Of a stretch of DNA of 37,717 nt, positions 17,101 through 26,103 are shown piece by piece. The translations under genes were made by a program, and so were the position numbers. The notes beneath the pieces are model-generated. The model searched no databases. It worked only from the letters and a program-made list of their open reading frames with translations, and was not told where the DNA came from. The number at the start of each line of letters is the position of its first letter. Within the stretch, counting starts at the first letter, position 1. The stretch is taken from NCBI GenBank assembly GCA_002338715.1, contig DDIR01000143.1, positions 139,660 to 177,376 of the forward strand, given 5' to 3'. Origin of the DNA: Phycisphaerales bacterium UBA1845 (lineage in GTDB: Bacteria; Planctomycetota; Phycisphaerae; UBA1845).

Positions 17101-18321
17101 TTACTCTTCCGGTGGTTCAAACGCTGTGGTCTTAATCCATTCGACGTTGGTTCCGTTTTGTCGAACGGTCCACAGATCGTAACCGCCTTCGGCCCGATTG
17201 CCATCACCATCGGGTGCGAACGACCCGGTTACACCGGCATATCCGTTAAGTACATTGGGTAGCGCCCCCCGCAACAGGATGGGGTCGCTGCGGTTCGTCA
17301 CTTGGTTGATGGTCAGCGCCGCGATCCACAACGCATCGTAGGCAACAACCGCAGGCGAAGGCACATCGCGCCCGATGGCATCGCGTACGCCCTGCTCCAC
17401 GGCTTGATAACCGTTGCTGTCCACCTCGTAAAACAGCGGCGCGGTATACGAGGTAGCCGCCGCAAACGAACGCGCATCCGACGACGCAAGCACTTCCGGG
17501 ATGCGACTCATGCCGCTGCTGCCAAACCAGCGAACCTGACCGAGTACGGACGCCGCATCGGCTTGCTCGAACAATTGCACCCCTTCGTCCTGCGTCAACA
17601 GGAAGACGCCCACTGATTCGGACCCGAAAGAGTTGATCGCCGGTCCGAGCAAACCCGCCAACTCGGTCATCTCATCGGTGAAATCGTTGATGTCGTTGGC
17701 GTTGGGATCGTACAAAATCGTGCCGCGCACGGTCCCACCGCGATCGATCAATTTGTCGGCCAACATGTCGATGTACGCGACCGACCAGTCACCGTCACGC
17801 CCGACAAACGCCACGTGCTTGACGCCATTGGAATTCAGTTCTTCGGCGACGGCATCCACTTCGCGCGTCAGCGCCGGGAACATCCGCCCGAGTCGATCGT
17901 TGTCGTCTTCGGTATCTGGAAGCACCGGAGCACAAGCCAGTAGGACCGTACTGAGGCGGTCGGCTAGTGGCGCAGCGAAGACGATCGAATCCGTATCAAA
18001 CGGACCGACCACCACGCGAACGCCGTCTTCCGACATCGCGCGTAGTTTTTCAAATGCCAACTCGGGATCGCTTCTTGAATCTTCGATCCGCAGGTTCACG
18101 CGCCAGGGCGATTCGGCGTCTTCGAGGCTGGCATTGATGATGTCTGCCGCCAACGTCAGCGACGCCTCGACGGCTTCGCCCAACGCCGATTGACCACCGG
18201 AGAGCGGAACGAGCGCTCCGACGGTGACAACCTCGGCATCGGGGTCGGTCACTTCACCACACGATGCGCCCAAGAGCGACGCGGCGACAACCACCATCGA
18301 CGCGCAGCGCACAATTCCCAT
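17101..18321 (-). CDS. LivJ/LivK-type periplasmic binding lipoprotein (Peripla_BP_6)
   Basis: The ATG at 18321 gives 406 residues beginning with a signal peptide and a lipobox (LGASC near residue 26). A TTG at 18345 with an upstream GCGGGG is an alternative. The mature part opens VVTVGALVPLSGGQSALGEAVEASL, the classic start of branched-chain amino-acid-type binding proteins. It continues with VVVGPFDTDSIVFAAPLAD and later AVVAYDALWIAALTI. No permease or ATPase genes are nearby, so it may be an orphan sensor or partner rather than a transporter subunit; a distant likeness to LpoA-type regulators is possible. It follows the TldE-like gene with a gap of about 25 bases in the same operon. Confidence 0.8.
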   Translation of the reverse strand: MGIVRCASMVVVAASLLGASCGEVTDPDAEVVTVGALVPLSGGQSALGEAVEASLTLAADIINASLEDAESPWRVNLRIEDSRSDPELAFEKLRAMSEDGVRVVVGPFDTDSIVFAAPLADRLSTVLLACAPVLPDTEDDNDRLGRMFPALTREVDAVAEELNSNGVKHVAFVGRDGDWSVAYIDMLADKLIDRGGTVRGTILYDPNANDINDFTDEMTELAGLLGPAINSFGSESVGVFLLTQDEGVQLFEQADAASVLGQVRWFGSSGMSRIPEVLASSDARSFAAATSYTAPLFYEVDSNGYQAVEQGVRDAIGRDVPSPAVVAYDALWIAALTINQVTNRSDPILLRGALPNVLNGYAGVTGSFAPDGDGNRAEGGYDLWTVRQNGTNVEWIKTTAFEPPEE

Positions 18322-18346
18322 TCGATAAAAAACGGAATGCCTCAAC

Positions 18347-20098
18347 TTATGCCCCGCTTTCTTGCTTTTCTTTCTGGCGAGCGAGCGGTCCCGGAATGAA
18401 CGGCGGCTTGTCGAAATCGCTGTCCATCGGCGCCAGGTCCAACTCTTCGAACAAGAGCGCCGGCGCAACAACCGACTGCCCGCCTTCGCCACCGAGAACA
18501 TTCATCACGGCTGGAGTATCGCCCACAGCCAATATGCGCTTAAAAGCCCGCAAGTCCGCCCGGATCGCATTCACACCACGCACCAGTTCTTCGCGCCCGT
18601 CGGCAAAAACTTTGTAGACTTCCAGCGGTGTTCGACCACCAAACGACGCAATTCGAATTCCGAACTCGTTGTCCTCGTCCTGAAACGCCTCGATGAATTC
18701 CTCAAGCATCGCCTCTTTCGTCAGTGGATCGCTCGAGGTCATGATCAGATTGGAGATCATCGCGGATGGTCGAATCGAACCGCGACCGTGCCCGGTCGAT
18801 TGCTTGAATTCCTTGGACGGATTTCGCGACATGACCAGTTCCTGAAGGCGCCCCTTGTCGACCAGCGTCTGCTTCTGACCGGCGACACCTTGATCGTCGT
18901 AGCGGTAATCTCCGATCAGCAGTTCACCGTTGTATTCTTTGAGACTCGGATCATCGATCACCATCACCGACCGTGGAAGAATGCGCTTACCGATCTTCTT
19001 TTCAAAATCGTCCGGACTGCTTTGACTTCCCACCGGACGTTGCCCTCCGTCGAAGCGGTTGGCGAACATGCCACCAAAAATCGCCGTGGCAGCCGGCGCA
19101 TCGACCAGTACGGGACCGGAGTATGCGGACTCCAATTTGGGGGCAGAGCGAATCTTGAGCAGGCGATCGGCCAACTCGCGAACCTTCGGCGCCAGCTCCT
19201 GCGTCGTCGGAACTTTGAGGGGTTCGGTGAGATACACGGACATCGAATCGCTCAAGGTCATGCCATCGTCGGCTTGGGTGAGTGCAACCACTGTGAGTTC
19301 GCAGAGTTCCCCCTTGGTGCGGAGTCGCGTCCCTTCGGTGTTGACCAGATAATCATTGCCAGCCCCCGTGCGTATGCGCACGACCGAACGCTGAATGTCC
19401 GGGTAGTCGCGAAAGATCGCGGATAGATCCACGGCGAGCTTTTCCAACGCGGCCGATGGTATCTTGTGATCGCTGATCGCCTCAAATTCCACGACCGGTT
19501 GTTCACGCGTGAAATCCGCCGGCTTGTCTTCGATGACCTTACTTTCCATCAGCGCTTGCTTGCGTGGAAACGCCTCAGCCGCACTCTTGTAACTGCTGTC
19601 GGTCGCCCACCAGATGGCCTGGCGTATCGCCTCGTAGTCGTCTTCGATCGGCAGCTGCGCACGGGCCAGACCGGAATATCCGCCGCCGACGAAATTCGTA
19701 TTGTCGAGTTCGTATGAACCAACGCGGGTCTCAACGCGGAGATAGCGAACGCGATCGTTCTCACGATCGATCACCGAACCCAGTGACGCGGTAACGCTCG
19801 CAACGGCTGCATCCTGCGCCCCGTACTCGATGAAATACGGGCGCTTCAGATCTTCCAACTGCAAGCCAGCCAACCCGCGATCGATTTCGTCAACCATCGC
19901 ACGCAGGACGACATCCGTCGCCATTTCCTCTTGGACTTTGGCGGCTTGGGGACTTTCGGCGGCCACCCGCATGGGTGACGACGCAGACACGCAAAACGCA
20001 GCGGCTGCGATCAGACAAACGAATCGAGCATTGGTCCTTTTGCATCGAAGGTGCGCCGCACGATCGGGTGTGTTATGACAACGCGACACGTCACTCAT
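18347..20098 (-). CDS. Exported TldD/PmbA-family paralogue lacking the metal site (TldE-like)
   Basis: The ATG at 20098, preceded by AAGGAG and overlapping the upstream stop as ATGA, gives 583 residues. A signal sequence lies near residues 25-47 (VCLIAAAAFCVSAS). The protein aligns along its length with the product of the upstream gene: SYELDNTNFVGGG, VNTEGTRLR, SGPVLVDAPAA, SRNPSKEFKQSTGHGRG and VYKVFADGREELVRGV. At the zinc motif HEIFGH of the partner it reads GGMFAN (342-347), and the C-terminal Cys ligand is also lost. This mirrors the TldD/TldE heterodimer, in which TldE is the non-catalytic partner. Here both proteins appear to be exported. Confidence 0.82.
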   Translation of the reverse strand: MSDVSRCHNTPDRAAHLRCKRTNARFVCLIAAAAFCVSASSPMRVAAESPQAAKVQEEMATDVVLRAMVDEIDRGLAGLQLEDLKRPYFIEYGAQDAAVASVTASLGSVIDRENDRVRYLRVETRVGSYELDNTNFVGGGYSGLARAQLPIEDDYEAIRQAIWWATDSSYKSAAEAFPRKQALMESKVIEDKPADFTREQPVVEFEAISDHKIPSAALEKLAVDLSAIFRDYPDIQRSVVRIRTGAGNDYLVNTEGTRLRTKGELCELTVVALTQADDGMTLSDSMSVYLTEPLKVPTTQELAPKVRELADRLLKIRSAPKLESAYSGPVLVDAPAATAIFGGMFANRFDGGQRPVGSQSSPDDFEKKIGKRILPRSVMVIDDPSLKEYNGELLIGDYRYDDQGVAGQKQTLVDKGRLQELVMSRNPSKEFKQSTGHGRGSIRPSAMISNLIMTSSDPLTKEAMLEEFIEAFQDEDNEFGIRIASFGGRTPLEVYKVFADGREELVRGVNAIRADLRAFKRILAVGDTPAVMNVLGGEGGQSVVAPALLFEELDLAPMDSDFDKPPFIPGPLARQKEKQESGA

Positions 20099-21816
20099 TG
20101 GGCGCTCTCCTTCGCAATCGGGGCTGACAGAATCGGCGGGCGATCCTGCGATTTCTGTTTCTTTTCGATTTCGACCTGCTCGACCAGAATGCTTGGCGAG
20201 ATAGCCGACACCGGTACGGAACCGGACTCTGCACCGCACACACCATTGAAGATATCCGGGTCGTTGCCGGTATAAAGGATTTTGGAAAAACAGGTCAGGG
20301 GCGTACCGACAATGTCCACACCGCGCACGAGTTCATCGGGGCGGCCATCGACGAATACTTTGTAGACAACGATGGGCAGCACTTTGAATGCCTGCGGTCC
20401 TCGACGCTGCGTCGTGGTGAATCCACCGGAGATATCTTCAAAAAGCAATCCGTATTCCTTGCCCTGACGTTTGGCTTCCTCGATCAGCTTCGCACGCAGT
20501 TCGTCGAATGGGATCTGCTTATCCGACTCGACGATCAGATTCCCCTGGCGTGCCACAACTCGCAGCCCGGGTTGACGCCGGCCATGACCGTTGGACTTGG
20601 TGAACCCGCGCGTCGGCGATCGCGACAGCAGAAACGTCTTGAGTACGCCATGATCCACAAGCCGGACGGGTTGGGCGGCGACCGCTTCCTCGTCGAATTC
20701 GTAGTAACCGTTGAGTTCAACGTCGCCCCACTTCTTGCGGGACGGATCGTCCACGATGCTGAGGAAATCGGGCAGTACCGCCTGATCGATCTTCTTGGCG
20801 AATGTCTGCCCTTCGTCGACGTCCTTTTGTCGATGACCTTCGATGCGATGCCCGAATATCTCGTGGAAGAACACACCGCTCGCCCGATTTCGCAGGATCG
20901 CCGGACCAGTGTACGGTTCGACGATCGGGGCTTCGCGCAACCCCATCACCTGTTGAATCAGTTCTTCGACTGCAGCCACCACCGTCGAATCATCGGGCAG
21001 GCCTTCGGGCGAGTGGGCGTCAAACGCCGTGTATTGCCAAAGCTCCATCCCGTCGTCAGCCACCGTGGAAGCACGCACGCCGATTCGCCACCACGATTGG
21101 CCGAACTGCAACTTGCTGCCTTCGCTACTGACGATCAATTCGTTGGTCGTGGTGCCAGACAGTGTCACTTCCGAGTTGTAGATGAGGGGATGGTCACGAA
21201 ACATTGCGGAGTACTTGCGAATCCGCTGCACCAGCGCATCCTTGTCGCACGTCACGTCGAGCCATGGTTCGATCTTGACGCTCGGCGATTCCCTGGAGAA
21301 ATCGGCGGACAGGTCTTCCTCTTCAACCTTGACCTTGATGTTCGCTTTGACCTGACCGAGTCGCTTGACTGCATCCTTGAAACGCGCGTCGGTCGCCAGC
21401 CAGAGTCGCTGCCTTGTGGCGATGGGGTCACCATCAAGCGCCAACTCCGTTCGTCCACCTCCATAATCATATCCCGCACCGCGCCCGCGAATCTGATGCG
21501 TGTTGTCGAGTTCGTAATCGCCACAGCGCAGATCCACATCCAGCCAACGATCGTGCTTGTCATCGTTGCTGATAAGTGCGCCCAGCGTTGCCTGCACGCT
21601 GATTTGCTTTTGATCCGTCACCGTGTACTGAAGGAAGTACGGCTTTGTTCCTTCCGGCGACACCAACTTGTCCATCGACAGCTTCAGTTCATCCTGCATC
21701 AACGGAAGCAGTGAATGTTCGTCTGCCGCCAGCACCGACGCTGGCATCAGACTCGACAGCGCCAGTGTCGAACAGACTGCCAATCGCACGATTGGAAGTT
21801 TTCGCAATGAATTCAT
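20095..21816 (-). CDS. Exported TldD-family zinc metallopeptidase (active-site partner)
   Basis: The ATG at 21816 follows a GGGGTGAG site and gives 573 residues with a Sec-type signal peptide (about 1-31, ending PASVLA). The fold is that of TldD/PmbA (peptidase family U62). The metal motif HEIFGH (His318, Glu319, His323) is present. The C-terminal GVCGAESGSVPV segment supplies Cys527, the third ligand known from TldD. Shared blocks include YELDNTHQIRGRG, SRSPTRGFTKSNGHGRR and VYKVFVDGRPDELVRGVD. Cytoplasmic TldD/E trims peptides and modified precursors; an exported form implies an extracytoplasmic peptide substrate. It is the first gene of a three-gene unit with the inactive paralogue and a binding lipoprotein. 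Confidence 0.86.
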   Translation of the reverse strand: MNSLRKLPIVRLAVCSTLALSSLMPASVLAADEHSLLPLMQDELKLSMDKLVSPEGTKPYFLQYTVTDQKQISVQATLGALISNDDKHDRWLDVDLRCGDYELDNTHQIRGRGAGYDYGGGRTELALDGDPIATRQRLWLATDARFKDAVKRLGQVKANIKVKVEEEDLSADFSRESPSVKIEPWLDVTCDKDALVQRIRKYSAMFRDHPLIYNSEVTLSGTTTNELIVSSEGSKLQFGQSWWRIGVRASTVADDGMELWQYTAFDAHSPEGLPDDSTVVAAVEELIQQVMGLREAPIVEPYTGPAILRNRASGVFFHEIFGHRIEGHRQKDVDEGQTFAKKIDQAVLPDFLSIVDDPSRKKWGDVELNGYYEFDEEAVAAQPVRLVDHGVLKTFLLSRSPTRGFTKSNGHGRRQPGLRVVARQGNLIVESDKQIPFDELRAKLIEEAKRQGKEYGLLFEDISGGFTTTQRRGPQAFKVLPIVVYKVFVDGRPDELVRGVDIVGTPLTCFSKILYTGNDPDIFNGVCGAESGSVPVSAISPSILVEQVEIEKKQKSQDRPPILSAPIAKESAQ

Positions 21817-21883
21817 GTGACTCACCCCAAAGCGTGTTGGTAATATCTTTCGGTTGCAGCGGGTTGTTTATACACCCTCGACG

Positions 21884-21914
21884 GGGCAATGCAAAACAAT
21901 GGTCAGCGTTGCCC
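21884..21914. promoter_or_regulatory. Inverted repeat in the divergent tldD-like/glycosidase intergenic region
   Basis: The arms gggcaatgc (21884-21892) and gcgttgccc (21906-21914) pair over nine positions with one G-T wobble, around a 13-base loop. They lie between two divergent starts (21816 and 22013). This could be an operator or a leader hairpin; there is no T tract. Confidence 0.35.
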
Positions 21915-22012
21915 AGCCCCTTTACATACGAGCCCAAACGGCCAAAGTTTCATCGCAATCGACACGCATTTTAAGTGCAAGCTGTAAGCCGAAGGAGACC
22001 AATCGGAGAATC

Positions 22013-23344
22013 ATGAAGAAATCACACACTTATCGACAATTGCAATTGCCAAAAATGACCCAACGGCTTGTCTTGCTGGTGATGGGTTGGCTCGTTGTCC
22101 TGGCGAACCAACCGCCCGTCTTCGCCCGCGAAATGCAGTTGACCGGAATCCAAATGGGCAAAAAGAAAGAGTTGGCCACGGGCGTCTGGTATCAGCATGC
22201 GAGCGACAAAAGCATCCCGTGGGAGATCGACATCATCGAAATCGACCTGAACGAACCCACCATCGAGATCGTCTCCATTGATGCTATTACACCGTCGTTG
22301 CGCGAAAAACTGCCCGACCTCGCCAAACGCGGCAGAGCCATCGCCGCGATCAATGCCGGTTTTTTCAATATGGAAACCGGAGAGTCGGTCAGCCATTTCG
22401 AACTCGACGACGTCATTCACACCCATACCCGTGCCGACCTGCCTCCGCGATCCACCATGGGATTCACCGATGGCGGCGCTCCGAAAGCAATCATGGCCGT
22501 CGTCGATACCGAGGGCACGCCCGCAAGTCACGCAGACGAGTGGAAGCAAGTCATGCACGCTATTGCCGGCGGTCCCGGTCTGATCGACGAAGGTAACGTT
22601 ACGATCACCGATGAGTTCGAAGGGTTTGGCAAGGTAAACTTCGTTGAAAAAAGACATCCGCGCACCGCAATGGGTTTCAATTCCAAAACCAATCGCATGT
22701 TCTGGGTGACGGTCGATGGTCGCCAACCCGAATGGAGCGTTGGAATGAATCTCTTCGAGTTGACGCACCTGATGGCCGACCTCGGTTGCGACAACGCCAT
22801 GAACTTCGACGGGGGCGGTTCAACAACGTGCGTTGCGAACGGCAAAGTCGTCAATCGCGTTTCAGGAAAAGATCGAACGCTGCGGGCGGTCTCCAATGCA
22901 TGGATCGTGCGAAAAGCATTGCCCGAAATCATCGTCGACAACGACAGCCCCAACGCATCCAAGTCGGGCAATTGGTCCATGGTGGCTGACAAGGGTTGCT
23001 TTGGAAACGATGCGCTGGTTTTCACGTCGAATTCCGATGACGACAAGCCAGCCGTCATCACCTGGTCGCCGACCCTTCCTGCTCCCGGTGAATATCTTGT
23101 CGAAGGATGGTGGGTGGCCGGACCGGATCGCACCGACACGGCGACGTTCAGCTTGAGCGTGGGCGACAAGACGCAAGAGATTACCGTGAACCAACAGCGT
23201 CTCGGCAGCCACTGGAACGAATTGGGGCGATTGGCGATCGCCGAGGACTCGGCGCCGAGAATCACGCTGACCCGATCGGCGGCAGGTACGGGGTCAATTT
23301 CCGCAGACGCCATTCGTTTGACGAAACTTGGGACTGCGAAATAA
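22013..23344 (+). CDS. Exported phosphodiester glycosidase (NAGPA/DUF2233) with golvesin-like C-terminal domain
   Basis: ATG 22013, just after GGAGA, gives 443 residues with an N-terminal hydrophobic segment (LVLLVMGWLVVLANQPPVFA) acting as signal or anchor. The central domain, about 60-310, has the NAGPA landmarks: NAGFFNMETGE, GGPGLIDEG, RTAMGFN, VTVDGRQP and the MNFDGGGSTT motif. Family members uncap sugar-1-phosphodiesters, as in mannose-6-phosphate uncapping, teichoic acid turnover and exopolysaccharide. From about residue 312 (IIVDNDSPNASKSGNWS) a beta-sandwich like the golvesin C-terminal or xanthan-lyase-associated domain begins, which could bind glycan or protein. It is divergent from the TldD-like operon. 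The substrate is unknown. Confidence 0.8.
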   Translation: MKKSHTYRQLQLPKMTQRLVLLVMGWLVVLANQPPVFAREMQLTGIQMGKKKELATGVWYQHASDKSIPWEIDIIEIDLNEPTIEIVSIDAITPSLREKLPDLAKRGRAIAAINAGFFNMETGESVSHFELDDVIHTHTRADLPPRSTMGFTDGGAPKAIMAVVDTEGTPASHADEWKQVMHAIAGGPGLIDEGNVTITDEFEGFGKVNFVEKRHPRTAMGFNSKTNRMFWVTVDGRQPEWSVGMNLFELTHLMADLGCDNAMNFDGGGSTTCVANGKVVNRVSGKDRTLRAVSNAWIVRKALPEIIVDNDSPNASKSGNWSMVADKGCFGNDALVFTSNSDDDKPAVITWSPTLPAPGEYLVEGWWVAGPDRTDTATFSLSVGDKTQEITVNQQRLGSHWNELGRLAIAEDSAPRITLTRSAAGTGSISADAIRLTKLGTAK

Positions 23345-23775
23345 GATCCAAAAAGCCCGCCAAAACCCGGTCTCTTTTGCAAATGGGGTCCTTGGCGATC
23401 AAAGCGAAAGGCTCAAGTTCCGATAATCAGGTTTGGGGGATCAACCGTGGGACTCCGCAATCTGTTTCCATTTGCGATACAGACTGCTGGCTATTCTGGG
23501 CATGCAACGGACTGTATGACTGCCCCGGAAACAGTTCCAAATGGCGAAAATACCGCAAATCGGCCAAAAGAATGCTGATTTCTGGAAAAACCTTGCGTAT
23601 TTATGCGAAACCTGAATAAAATAGAATTGAGCGAGAGAGCGGCGCTGTAGTCCACGAGATTTTGCGAATTATCCCCTTTTGACCCAGATGGGTGGGTCAA
23701 CGGTCGGATTCTACCTATCCTTATATGTAGGCATTCGTTGCGCTAAGTTTGCGAACGACTGGAAGGACTCACAAT
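23345..23775 (+). other. Intergenic region upstream of the prepilin-like gene, with a palindrome and possible promoter
   Basis: No convincing gene is present. Two things stand out. A promoter-like pair lies at 23593-23598 (TTGCGT) and 23617-23622 (TAAAAT) with an 18-base spacer. A perfect hairpin lies at 23679-23700, with arms TTGACCCA and TGGGTCAA and a six-base loop. The predicted transcript would have a leader of about 150 bases containing the hairpin. The region is AT-richer than the flanking coding sequence. Confidence 0.45.
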
Positions 23776-24774
23776 ATGAAATCCAAACGAGCATTTACGT
23801 TGGTCGAGCTATTGGTGGTGGTTTCCATCATTGGCTTGCTGGTTTCAATTCTCTTGCCATCGCTGAGCAAAGCGCGTGAACAGGCACGGGCCGTCAAGTG
23901 TCTCGCCAATCTTCACGCGCAAGCCGTGGCGATTCAGGGGTACACGTCGGAGTACTCCGGCACGCTTCCCGGACCGATTCACCCGGCGATCAAGCGCAAG
24001 TTGTTTGACATGGACTCAACCAACGCGGCTGCCGATCGCCAGAAATCGTTGACGTGGTTGTTGCGCCCATTTTTCAGCAAAACCATGGGCGATTCAGATC
24101 GCGAAGATACGCACTCAGATGCGATCAATACTTGCCCGACCGCAGAGAAGATCATTCCGGACAAAGAGTTCTACGAAGTGACGACGAGCGGATGTTGGAA
24201 AGAGCGTCCATATAGCTATGTCGCCAACTCGTGGGGGGCCATCTCGTCGGCCAACCGCATCACCAAGACGGAAGCCAATCAGACAAATCCGCCACACTAC
24301 TTCGGCGCATGGTTCTACTGCGATAGCGCGTCCGTCCGCGATGGGCGCACCGATGTCGCCTGGCGACCGAAGCAGATCGGCAGAATCCGTCGCCCCGGTG
24401 AGGAATGGGCAACTGCCGACGCCTGGTATCGACGTGTCTCATCGGCAGGTTCGCGTGGCGGCAGCGTCACGAAACAGTGGCTCGGGACGTTTGTTCCTGA
24501 AATCGAAAACTACTTGGCTGTCATTCCCGATCGGCCTTATCACAAGATTCGCAGAAGCACGGTGACTTCTCACCGTCGAACCGGCCAGTCGGTCCTTCCG
24601 CAGATCACGTTTAAGGGGACGACGAATATGTCGTACTTTGACGGTCATGCCGCCCCGTTCTCAGGTCAATGGCGAAATCCGGGCGATGGCGGAACGGTGA
24701 ACCCAATGTGGGACACCTATGGCGGACCATACAATGCCGCCACATACGATTGGAGCCCGTTTAACTTCAACTAG
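23776..24774 (+). CDS. Prepilin-like (type II pseudopilin) protein with C-terminal FDGHA motif
   Basis: The ATG at 23776, with AAGGAC upstream, gives 332 residues starting MKSKRAFTLVELLVV. That is a short basic leader, a type IV prepilin cleavage/methylation site and a hydrophobic helix running to about residue 35. The bulk is a Cys-containing globular part. Near the C terminus the segment TTNMSYFDGHAAPF matches the DG-type ending of the very numerous planctomycete prepilin-like proteins. These are presumed to be processed by a prepilin peptidase and assembled in or near a type II secretion/pilus system. Roles of individual paralogues are unknown. No pilus assembly genes are adjacent. Confidence 0.85.
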   Translation: MKSKRAFTLVELLVVVSIIGLLVSILLPSLSKAREQARAVKCLANLHAQAVAIQGYTSEYSGTLPGPIHPAIKRKLFDMDSTNAAADRQKSLTWLLRPFFSKTMGDSDREDTHSDAINTCPTAEKIIPDKEFYEVTTSGCWKERPYSYVANSWGAISSANRITKTEANQTNPPHYFGAWFYCDSASVRDGRTDVAWRPKQIGRIRRPGEEWATADAWYRRVSSAGSRGGSVTKQWLGTFVPEIENYLAVIPDRPYHKIRRSTVTSHRRTGQSVLPQITFKGTTNMSYFDGHAAPFSGQWRNPGDGGTVNPMWDTYGGPYNAATYDWSPFNFN

Positions 24775-24857
24775 CACGCGGTTTCAATCCGCTTCGATCG
24801 AATCTCGCGTTTGTTCAGGACAGCGAATCGCAAAAAAGTCGGGACGCATTGTCTAAC

Positions 24858-25487
24858 ATGATTGACGCAGAAGCGCACTACTTCGAGAAACTCGCAGCAT
24901 TCAAATCCGAATCCATCGAGCCCGGCGGGATTGTCCTGCTGGGCTCGTCTCATTTTGAGTGGTTTGATACAGCCAAGTTCCTGCCGAAGTGGCGATTTGT
25001 CAATCGCGGAATCGTCTCCGACCGGATCGGCGTGACCGATCGCGGGATCCTGCATCGGCTGGATGTTTCGGTGTTTGACCTATCTCCCGCTTGCGTGATC
25101 TTGCAAAACGGCGTCAACGATCTTGGCGAGTTGTGGCGTCATGGCGAACCATCGGTTAAAGACATCATCGCCTGCTACGAACAGGTGGTCGCTCGCATCA
25201 AGAACCGGCTGCCCGACACGCCGTTCGCCATCGTCAGCATCCTGCCAACCACCGGCGACTTTGCGGGCATCACCCCTTGGATCGCCCCATTCAACGTCGA
25301 ACTCAAACGCATCGCAAAGGATGCGAATCTTGAATTCATCGACTTCTATCCGGATGTGGTCGGGCCCGACAGCCAACTGCGCGGCGAACTGACCTACGAC
25401 GGTTTGCATCTCAACGAGGACGGCTACAGCCTCTACGCCGAAAGGCTTGATGCATATCTTGCCAGCTTGGAATTGACGCAGCCGTAG
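24858..25487 (+). CDS. SGNH/GDSL-family hydrolase
   Basis: The protein has 209 residues from ATG 24858; a TTG at 24849 would add three. The SGNH blocks are recognisable: LLGSSHF (block I Ser, near residue 30), a NRGIVSDRIG Gly block, LQNGVNDL (block III Asn, near residue 85) and YDGLHLNEDGY (block V Asp-His, near residue 190). The family includes esterases, acyl hydrolases and acetyl-glycan esterases. No signal peptide is seen, so action is likely cytoplasmic or export is by another route. Substrate unknown. It lies 83 bases after the prepilin-like gene. Confidence 0.84.
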   Translation: MIDAEAHYFEKLAAFKSESIEPGGIVLLGSSHFEWFDTAKFLPKWRFVNRGIVSDRIGVTDRGILHRLDVSVFDLSPACVILQNGVNDLGELWRHGEPSVKDIIACYEQVVARIKNRLPDTPFAIVSILPTTGDFAGITPWIAPFNVELKRIAKDANLEFIDFYPDVVGPDSQLRGELTYDGLHLNEDGYSLYAERLDAYLASLELTQP

Positions 25488-25505
25488 AATCCGAACAGGT
25501 GTCCC

Positions 25506-25931
25506 ATGCGATCGAAGATACGCAAGCACGGTGCGCGCGGGGTCATCTACGGATTCGTGCTCACCATTGCGTCGCTGATTTGGTTTCCCCTAAAGTGGGA
25601 CGCTGTTAGAGGTGCCGTGATCACGAAACTAATCGGCGGCCCGTTCCCCTATGTACGGATATTGATGCCAGCTGATTTCCTCAAGGGGATTTCACCTTCG
25701 TTTGAGCCACTGCATTTCGACCTCACCTGGTTTGTCGTCGATTGGGTCATTCTTGCAGTCACTGCATTTGTGTTCTGCGTTGCCGTGGATCGAATCTGCC
25801 GAACGACTGCCCACCAACGAAGAACCACGACGCTAATGGAGAATCGCTGCGTTTCGTGTGGTTATGATTTGCGCGGTTCGACGATGCGATGTCCCGAATG
25901 TGGCACGGCGATCTCGGATGACCCCGCGTAG
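25506..25931 (+). CDS. Small membrane protein with C-terminal CGYDLRG zinc ribbon
   Basis: The 141-residue protein has two predicted membrane helices (about 13-28 and 75-95) and a C-terminal ribbon with two Cys pairs, CVSCGYDLRG...CPECG (about 114-133). This C-terminal pattern occurs in many short planctomycete membrane proteins; the ribbon should bind zinc on the cytoplasmic side. It follows the SGNH hydrolase gene by 18 bases and may share its transcript. No function is known. Confidence 0.75.
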   Translation: MRSKIRKHGARGVIYGFVLTIASLIWFPLKWDAVRGAVITKLIGGPFPYVRILMPADFLKGISPSFEPLHFDLTWFVVDWVILAVTAFVFCVAVDRICRTTAHQRRTTTLMENRCVSCGYDLRGSTMRCPECGTAISDDPA

Positions 25932-26006
25932 GTTTCGCTGTGCGGACCGAATGAATGCGTCTGCATAACACCAGGAACGGTCCGCACCCCCGATCAATGC
26001 AGCCAC

Positions 26007-26045
26007 AAAAAAAGGGCATCCTCGACTTGCGAATCGAGGACGCCC
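26007..26045 (-). terminator. Rho-independent terminator for the GGGDN-repeat lipoprotein gene
   Basis: A strong hairpin has arms 26014-26025 and 26034-26045: eleven paired positions, one A-C mismatch, eight-base loop. On the minus strand it is followed directly by seven T (the A run at 26007-26013). It lies about 60 bases past the stop at 26104. A second short hairpin (tctgccc 26059-26065, gggcaga 26080-26086) lies between. The structure could also end plus-strand transcription from the CGYDLRG gene. Confidence 0.82.
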
Positions 26046-26103
26046 CACTCTTTTGCCGTCTGCCCTACCTGCTGAAACCGGGCAGATCAGGTCTTGATCA
26101 CAA

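Noticed and set aside
18362..19426. 354-residue plus-strand frame opposite the TldE-like gene
   Set aside because: Antisense shadow; the minus strand has strong family conservation along its whole length.
20572..21714. 380-residue plus-strand frame opposite the TldD-like gene
   Set aside because: Antisense shadow of the gene with the HEIFGH motif.
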